Below, piece after piece: positions 9,718-15,486 of a stretch of DNA of 15,486 bases. The translations under genes were made by a program, and so were the position numbers. Source of the stretch: Circinella minor (lineage: Eukaryota; Mucoromycota; Mucoromycetes; Mucorales; Lichtheimiaceae); NCBI GenBank assembly GCA_016758965.1, contig JAEPRB010000518.1, forward strand, positions 1 through 15,486. The letters are read 5' to 3'. The notes under the pieces are model-generated. The model saw only the letters and a program-made list of their open reading frames with translations, did not search any database and had not been told where the DNA came from. Position 1 is the first letter of the stretch; each line of letters opens with the position of its first letter.

Positions 9718-10993
9718 TTACAAGTTTACCATATCCAAACACTTTACGAAAAACTTCTGGGAATGTCGGACCCACCCTCTACAATTTTCTTTTGTAATTT
9801 TTTTTGCTGCTTCTTCGATAGGTCAGCTATAATTTCGCTCTTTGCTAATGGCGTCTTACGAACTTCTTGCTTAATTTTTGCCCAGCATTCCTCAATGGGA
9901 TTCAGCATTGGTGAATAAGAGGGCAAGAACAAGGGAGTGTGACCATGTTCATGGATTTCTCGGAGGACGTCAGGCGTCTTGTGAATTGCAGCATTGTCCA
10001 TCACAATATACATATTTTTTAGCCCCAATTTATTCAGTAATACTGCTATTTCTTCAATAAACAGTAAAAAAATGGCTTGAGTTGGTTCCATGTGGTAAAC
10101 CCCTTTTGGTACCAGCTACCTTTTGTTTTTTTGTACCGTTTGGTTTTGGAACTTGCTGAGAAAGTGCAATCAATCCATGAACAGACATACAGCCCAGAAT
10201 GCTCAAATTAATACCTTCTGGTTGAACTTCCACTTCTCCAGATGTTCCTTTTTTAGACCAAGCAACAGGACGCACCATATTCTTTTTGAATCCGCTTTCA
10301 TCGATGAAAATGCACTTTCTTTTAAAATTGATGTCGTTGTCACCAAGATATTCAACAAACTCCCTTCTTTGCTCCTTTGTATCCTCAGAGTTGCGAGCTG
10401 CTATCCTGGGTTGAGTACGAGTAAGTGTGAATTCCAATTTTTTGGTAATGTGGCGGTAAACAGTAGATTCGTTAACTGATAGATCACCAAAATTAGCAGA
10501 GAGTTGCTCCGTGATATCTTTTACGATACAAGTTGGGTGTGCCTCGACGTAATCCTCTATAAATTTTGATCGCTCGTCTGTGATCTTGACGTTGTTCCTT
10601 TTTGTTTTAACTTCTGATGCTAATTTATAACCGGGTAGTACTGTTCCTTCATTTTCTTTCCATTGCTTATTAAACTTATAAGCTGCATCATACACAATAC
10701 CAGTTTCTTTCGCAACCTTCAAAAGTTTGTAATTTTTGTTTTGCATCAGAGAAATAAATTGAGCGACTTGAGAAGGCTTATATTTGACCGGTGTCCAAAT
10801 CATTTTAGGCAGTGGCACTCCATCCAAGTCAAGCTCCTCCATCACGCTGATTGTAGCTAGTAGTTCGTTCTCTTCTTCATCAGACGACTCGGAAATATCA
10901 GAGAGATTGTCGATTTGATATATCGTTTTAATAGTTACTCCTCCTTCGTTATCTTTAAGCTGATATTCAGATTCTACATCGTCTAGTCCTTCC
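9718..10993 (-). pseudogene. Frameshifted DD34E transposase
   Basis: The frame is open from about 10993 with an acidic N-terminal stretch (SESSDEEEN); the first in-frame ATG is at 10842, so a lost first exon (possible acceptor GTCAG just before 10993) or a late start are both possible. Two helix-turn-helix-like segments follow (about 10790-10680 and 10560-10430), then the catalytic triad: D in FIDESGF (codon at 10302), D in YIVMDNAAIH (9998) and E in NPIEECW (9893), with 34 residues between the last two. This is the DDE_3/IS630-Tc1 catalytic pattern. Break one: a run of seven T at 10072-10066, after which the frame ends at 10054 and the remainder continues in another frame. Break two: near 9811-9818, after which ENCRGWVRHSQKFF reads in a third frame to TAA at 9720-9718. 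All three catalytic residues remain, so decay is recent. Confidence 0.8.
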
Positions 10994-11211
10994 CTGACAA
11001 TTCACCTGAAGGATATTAATGATAGAAAATAAATGCGCTCATTGAAGATATTTAATTGTTGATTAACTTGTTTGAAACGGGATATTAGATTTTATATAAA
11101 AAGTATTTCAAAGCCAGTTTGCCAAGATTCTCTTGAATACTATATAAAACTACCCTTGAATATTATAGAAGTTCAAAGTCTTTAAAAGTATACTTGTGTT
11201 AATTATCGTAT

Positions 11212-11328
11212 TTTTTTTTTGATCCATGATCAAAGGTATTTGCATTAGTTTATAAAAAATGAAAATTTTGATTGAGCTAAAAAGAAAATTGATTGGTCGG
11301 CAAAAAAGTTTAAACGCAAATCACTGTA
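11212..11328 (-). repeat. Right terminal inverted repeat with TA flank
   Basis: Read on the minus strand it starts TACAGTGATTTGCGTTTAAA at 11328 and runs inward about 115 bases to the A-run at 11212. The inner 45 bases match the left repeat; the outer 20 match the solo motif at 5934-5953. Confidence 0.7.
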
Positions 11329-11919
11329 TATATAAAAAGAATCATTTTCGTTACTATTGAGTATGATGTATATTTTAACGTTTTACGTTCATTTATTGGT
11401 TCTCTTCATCTATTTTAGAGCAAAATTTTATCTATATAAGTATATATATACTCATATATATATGTACTACTATACTTTAAGAGTAATGATTTTTTACTTT
11501 ATAAAAAGTAAACTAGCAACACCCGAACAATAGAAAACGTTCTGATAATCTTTATATATTTTAAGAAATATGATGTGTTATAGCTAAAAAATTTTATTAT
11601 GCTCTTTGTACTATTATAAAATACTCATGTTCGTGGGAAAAAAAGGACCATCTTTAAAGAATCTTTTTATAAAATGATACTTATATCTATAGTTTTAAGT
11701 TCAATAGGAAAGGACAACATCTGTGATCCGTGGGTCCACGTTAATTTTATTTAGACTTTTGCTTTTGAATATTGATAACGGAGGTGGTAAAAAAAAATTA
11801 CACGATTTCTAGATGTACCACAATAATAATGATGACGTACCATCATTGCACGACGTATTATAGTAATGACACTAATATTACTTATACATCTTTAATCTAT
11901 ACAGAGCTTTGACTAATGG

Positions 11920-12035
11920 TTGGCGCATCTTATTTGGCAATTTGGCGATGGGGCGGGGTTAACTTGGCACGCATCATTTTTCTTTTGGCACAGCCAGAAT
12001 TTTTTTTTTGCCATGACTCGAATTTCGATTTGGCA
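11920..12035. repeat. Block of six TTGGC motifs
   Basis: TTGGC starts at 11920, 11934, 11942, 11964, 11985 and 12030, all on the plus strand, with extra GCCA copies at about 11993 and 12010. The end forms an imperfect palindrome (TGCCA ... TCGAATTTCGA ... TGGCA, 12009-12035). The block is much richer in G and C than its surroundings. Confidence 0.6.
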
Positions 12036-12226
12036 TGATTATATTTCTTTTATTTAATATTTAATACCATGTATTTGTTTAATCCAACAATTCTTGACTA
12101 AGATATTGTTACAAAAGAAAATAAAAAAAAATATTGCTATAGCATTGGTTCCTTCATGATACATTGTAGGAAAAAGACCTTTAAGTGTTGAATCCATCCA
12201 TGATAATCGCTTGGAGTACAGTAATT

Positions 12227-12268
12227 AGATGGACTGAATTGATGGTGCATAAAACCGTCAATTCATCT
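12227..12268. repeat. Hairpin with G-U wobble
   Basis: GAATTGATGGT (12236-12246) pairs with ACCGTCAATTC (12254-12264) across a seven-base loop, with one T-G wobble if transcribed from the plus strand. AGAT (12227-12230) and ATCT (12265-12268) extend the stem past a five-base bulge. No gene overlaps it. Confidence 0.55.
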
Positions 12269-12957
12269 ACGTATAACAAAATCAATCAAAGTGATCTTTT
12301 TTTTTTCTTTTTCTTAGGATTTGCCTACATACTATTCAAGCTTTTTTTTCCTTTTCGAAAAAGATATAATGAGCCAAAGTAATTGATTTGGGTGGTTGTT
12401 TGTCAATAATGACATAATAAAATGATGAACTGTAACGCATAATAGAAGAAAAAAAACGAGCAGTGATATACATATAAAAAAAAGTGTGTGCTTGCTGTAC
12501 TGTATAGTTGTGGGAATGAAGATGAATAAGGAAGATGTTAAAAAGCAGAATTTTTCTTTTTTTTGTGTGTATATTAAAAAATAAAAGAAGTTATTGTAAG
12601 AGTAAGTTGATAAGATAATATTGGTAAGAAGAAAAGGTATACATTTTGTTGGGTAAAATTATTGGTCACTTTGGATATTTGTGGATTGATTTTTTTCTGG
12701 ACGACAAGATTCAATTATGTATTTATGGCGAATGGACTCTGGTTTCTTTTTTCGATGAAAATTAAAGCATAATTCGGCGTTTCTTAATAACATATGCTAT
12801 ATTGTTATATTAGTGGTGTGTTATAATACAGAAAAATCATATTCATAGCAAACAAAAAAAAGTTTATGCTTATAGCAATAGCTTGATAGTGCATATATAC
12901 AATGCTATTCATCCAAATTAGTAGGGATGTACTTCATCTTTTAAATGTATTATCATG

Positions 12958-15117
12958 CTACGCTATGGAATAGATTTTTTTTGTAGAATCTAGAAACTCA
13001 TTTACCTGTAAAGTACAGAGTGCCTCATAGCAGCTGGGGAGAACACAGAAATCATTGCGATCTCGCGGAATATAAAAAACAGATAAGGGCACTAATCGGT
13101 AGATGCCTTGATATTGCAGATCCATTACGAACAGAGTGCTCCGGAATCCTACGGTAATAACACAGGTTACAATTTCGATTTATATAAAATATTTCTCCGT
13201 ATTATATAGCTTTATTTAATGTAGCTTACCTTCAATCAGTACACCTAGCACAGTGATTTCTGGATCATCAATGCCGTCCTCAATCATCTTGTCCAATGAA
13301 TCCTTCATTTCATTGGCAAGTTTAACCAAATCTGGTCTACTTCCATTGCGAACTTTTTGGGGCGGCTTGATCTCTACCAATAAAAGTCCTTCTGCTGGCA
13401 TTCTACCGTATTCAAAGTTCATAGACAAGTCGCTGAATAAATAGCATTTCTTGCTTGCTTTTTCTGAATTGCGAGGTGCCTTTTCGTCAGTTCTAAACAC
13501 GAGTAGAAAAGTTATTAGTACGCTGTAAAAATTTATTCACTATGTCATTATTCATATTGATATTGTACCCTTTTCGTGTCAACAAATGTGTTTCATCCAA
13601 AAATGAAAGCATTAATGGATAAACAGCGGAAATCGAGAAAGTGCTCTCTAATTGATCCGTTCTCTTCGATGATTTTGGGGAGTAAAACTTGACTCTAAAT
13701 TTGATGTATATAGAAATTAGTATGCACATCACACGCACACACACATTTTGAAACTTGGTTTGCATATCCAAGTTACGTACATGCTATTGAGTGATTCTTG
13801 GATATGGCTGTCATCCTCGCTCAGTTCTTTTGCAATAACGCTGCATTTATTGTAATTATTTTTACCAGCCTATCATAATTGATAAATTAATAAATCTATC
13901 TTTTTTTTCTTCAAAATGGGAATTTACTACCTTTGCAAATTTGTTAATAACCGTCTCTGTTTTTTCTGGTAATTCGACAAGAGGATACAGTGTTCTGCAT
14001 TTTTCAGTAATTGCTCCCCATGTGTCATCGTCAAACCTGTACTCCAATGATGAATCCGGATAAACACTGCTCACGTCGTCAAATAAAAAGATACCATTGA
14101 CAGATCTAAAGATGCGGATAATTTAACAAGTTAATATGCAGTGTAACATGCTGTAGCTATTGAAGCGGTTACCAGTTACTTACAGCTCTTCCTGGTAAGT
14201 GTCAAGCATGTTTCTTTCACCTTTTTCAATCGATATCTTGCGGTATTCGAGTAGAGCTTCTGACACTTCTACTTCATTCACTTTCCACTATAAAAATCAA
14301 CATCAGCGTCAACATCATGTTAGAATATAAACAGAACCTCTTACCTTTTCTATCCCGTCATCTAATGTGACGACCGGTGCAGTATTATGAGCAAGGTATG
14401 TCGCCATTTTCTTTCTCTAGTTGAAGAAAGTTTGAATATATATTCGGTATACATTAGATGACATTTAGACATTATATCAATGCTGAGTTATTTATTACGG
14501 GTTACTTACTCGTTTGTTTGAACTTTCTGTCGAAGATGGGACAGGTGTGGATGATGAGGTGGGTGTGGATGATGATGTTATTGTTATTTCTCGTCCCCTT
14601 TTGGAGGGTGCCTGAATAAAAGAAATGAATTAAGTATATGATTGATGCATGGAACACAACCGATGCCTGGTAATACCTTAGCTATTTCATCATTGACTTT
14701 TAAAGAGATCTAATTCGTTATAAATATGAGTTTCACTTTTCACGGGAAAATAATACTTTTATTATATATTCACCTTTTTCTCGATTTCATCCCAGTCTGG
14801 CCGCTCCATGGAATAGTTCTGTGTATATTGATATGTTAGCAAAATAAGTATGCAAAATTTTATGTTTCATACCTTTATATTTAACTCATCAATAGCTTTT
14901 TTGAAGCTTCTTCCCCAACTTCTCATGTCGTCTTCCCCTTTCTTGCTATTCTTCAAGATCACATCAGGAATGTTGTCATGGAATCCCTTTAACGAGACGA
15001 CACCTTTCTCCTCAGAAACATACTTTATGAAACCTAAGTTATCAAGTTAGTACTACACTCAGTTTACTATATGTATTACAACTTACTCTCTTTGAAAATC
15101 TGGTATTTTGTTGTCAT
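12958..15117 (-). CDS. Nuclease-like EIKPP family protein (12 exons)
   Basis: Exons: 15117-15087, 15033-14873, 14818-14774, 14709-14677, 14611-14510, 14416-14345, 14287-14184, 14105-13931, 13869-13781, 13694-13569, 13492-13230, 13148-12958. All eleven introns are GT-AG, 53-93 nt, and the frame is kept: 1,392 nt, 463 aa. Order: helical N-terminus with SWGRSFKKAIDEL (about 50-62); S/T/P linker (102-120); basic cluster NKRRKK (122-127), an NLS-like motif; YQEELLSVNGIFLFDD; a mixed middle; then YLFSDLSMNFEYGR (330-343), LLLVEIKPP (E353, K355), DLVKLANEMKDSLDKM, TVLGVLIEGF and FVMDLQYQGIYRLV. The acidic-then-ExK pattern, followed by helix and strands, fits a PD-(D/E)XK restriction-endonuclease-like fold; this is inference. 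I know no characterised homologue. It resembles the broken gene at 6355-8076 in motif order. The last exon reads through to TAG at 12960-12958, giving a tail FLDSTKKIYSIA. A nuclear role is likely but unproven. Confidence 0.75.
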
Positions 15118-15486
15118 AGCAACCTAACAATTCTTGAGAAAGATTCAAACCGTAAGCAACCTTGTATTATAGCAACGTGTTTTAATGCAACGTGTTTTAA
15201 TGCAATGACTGCGGCTGTATTTAAACACAGTGCTAAGCCTCTTGGTTTTGTACGACAATATTTATTTGGATTCAATTGTATTGAATGGGAAGGCCAAACA
15301 ATCGAATATTGATATTACCGAAGGGAGGAAGATTTTCCAGATACAGGAGAATAATTTTTGGCGCGGATAATGTGTCTTGGGCTGCCTCCAGCCAATAAAA
15401 AACAACTTAGAGGATAGTTAAAATCCATTCTGATTGGATAATGAAGTTTCTTTCCCCGTCGTTTTTTTTGAATTTAATTTTTTTTT
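15118..15486. promoter_or_regulatory. Upstream region of the EIKPP gene
   Basis: This is the 5' flank of the minus-strand gene. It holds two tandem 15-bp units (15172-15201) with an AACGTG core (CACGTT on the coding strand), a TTTAAATA string near 15220 that could serve as a TATA element, an E2F-like TTTGGCGCG-type string near 15357-15365, and CCAAT-like pentamers near 15390 and 15434. None is proven. The window ends before another gene appears. Confidence 0.4.
15172..15201. repeat. Two tandem 15-bp units in a promoter
   Basis: GCAACGTGTTTTAAT is present twice in direct succession, then GCAA starts a third. It lies 55-84 bases upstream of the start codon of the EIKPP gene, in a place where a doubled binding site would matter. 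Confidence 0.7.

Larger units (their letters stand above)
9611..11328 (-). mobile_element. Tc1/IS630-like DNA transposon remnant
   Basis: The unit holds a DD34E transposase and inverted repeats. The inner repeat TTTATAAACTAATGCAAATA, followed by TTTGATCATG and an A-run, occurs on the plus strand at 9611-9654 and on the minus strand at 11256-11212 with only a few differences. The right end continues outward to CAGTGATTTGCGTTTAAACT, starting at 11326 and flanked by TA (11327-11328), as expected of this superfamily. The left outer end is missing. With the frameshifts in the transposase, the element is unlikely to move by itself. Confidence 0.75.
11329..12957. other. Long intergenic region, no gene seen
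   Basis: AT-rich DNA between the transposon and the 3' end of the intact minus-strand gene. It holds TA-repeat patches (about 11430-11465), a small AATGATG/CATCATT hairpin around a TGACGTAC core near 11827-11846, a TTGGC-rich block, and a larger hairpin at 12227-12268. The plus-strand frame at 12185-12382 opens only with TTG and runs through a T-tract, so I do not call it. Confidence 0.5.

Noticed and set aside
10066..10072. T7 run as a programmed frameshift site
   Set aside because: The needed shift is +1, not the -1 typical of such sites, and a second unrelated break lies downstream.
10123..10860. Plus-strand frames over the transposase
   Set aside because: Antisense shadows of the DDE transposase.
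12185..12382. 65-codon plus-strand frame
   Set aside because: Starts at TTG, runs through a T-tract into a Phe-rich tail, and overlaps the hairpin; no exon signals.
12958..13005. GTAAAT at 13005 as a twelfth intron donor in the EIKPP gene
   Set aside because: No good acceptor gives a sensible continuation, while reading through yields a plausible tail FLDSTKKIYSIA and a stop.
1..15486. tRNA or rRNA genes
   Set aside because: I saw no GGTTCGAA-type B box paired with an A box and no rRNA-like sequence; this was a visual search only.

Overview
The window looks like AT-rich nuclear DNA of a filamentous fungus, most likely an early-diverging Mucoromycota (Mucorales-like) genome. The signs are many short GT-AG introns (about 50-190 nt), long A/T homopolymers, a polypyrimidine leader just before a start codon, a fungal App1-type phosphatidate phosphatase gene, a Tc1/IS630-like transposon remnant, and two members of what I take to be a lineage-expanded nuclease-like family. 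The taxonomic placement is inference; no rRNA or tRNA was seen.

Layout. 1-1863: non-coding, ending in a TATA box. 1864-4517 (+): a four-exon App1-family gene (687 aa) with a five-codon upstream ORF whose stop overlaps the main start. 4518-6354: AT-rich non-coding DNA with one short hairpin and, at 5934-5953, a transposon-end-like 20-mer. 6355-8076 (-): a decayed gene whose C-terminal part carries a YGEVKP motif and which has in-frame stops, a frame-breaking 31-bp triplication and a frameshift. An unassigned 57-aa ORF lies just upstream of it. 8842-9041 (-): a possible tiny two-exon ORF. 9366-9386: a transposon-end-like sequence. 9611-11326: a Tc1/IS630 (DD34E) element with a twice-frameshifted transposase on the minus strand and inverted repeats. 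11329-12957: non-coding, with a TTGGC-rich block and a wobble-paired hairpin. 12958-15117 (-): an intact 12-exon gene (463 aa) with an EIKPP motif and a nuclear-localisation-like cluster. 15118-15486: its upstream region, with a 15-bp tandem repeat.

How they fit. App1 is an ordinary lipid-metabolism gene. The rest is accessory. The intact EIKPP gene and the broken GEVKP gene share an order of motifs (S/T/P-rich linker, a QE-LL...LF segment, E-[VI]-K-P, D-x-x-K-L-A, then a G-F...F-x-M strand pair), so I read them as divergent members of one restriction-endonuclease-fold-like family, one alive and one dying beside a dead transposon. A matching, oppositely oriented 20-bp end sequence lies 5.4 kb away from the transposon's right end, so the broken gene and the transposase may once have lain within one TA-flanked unit.
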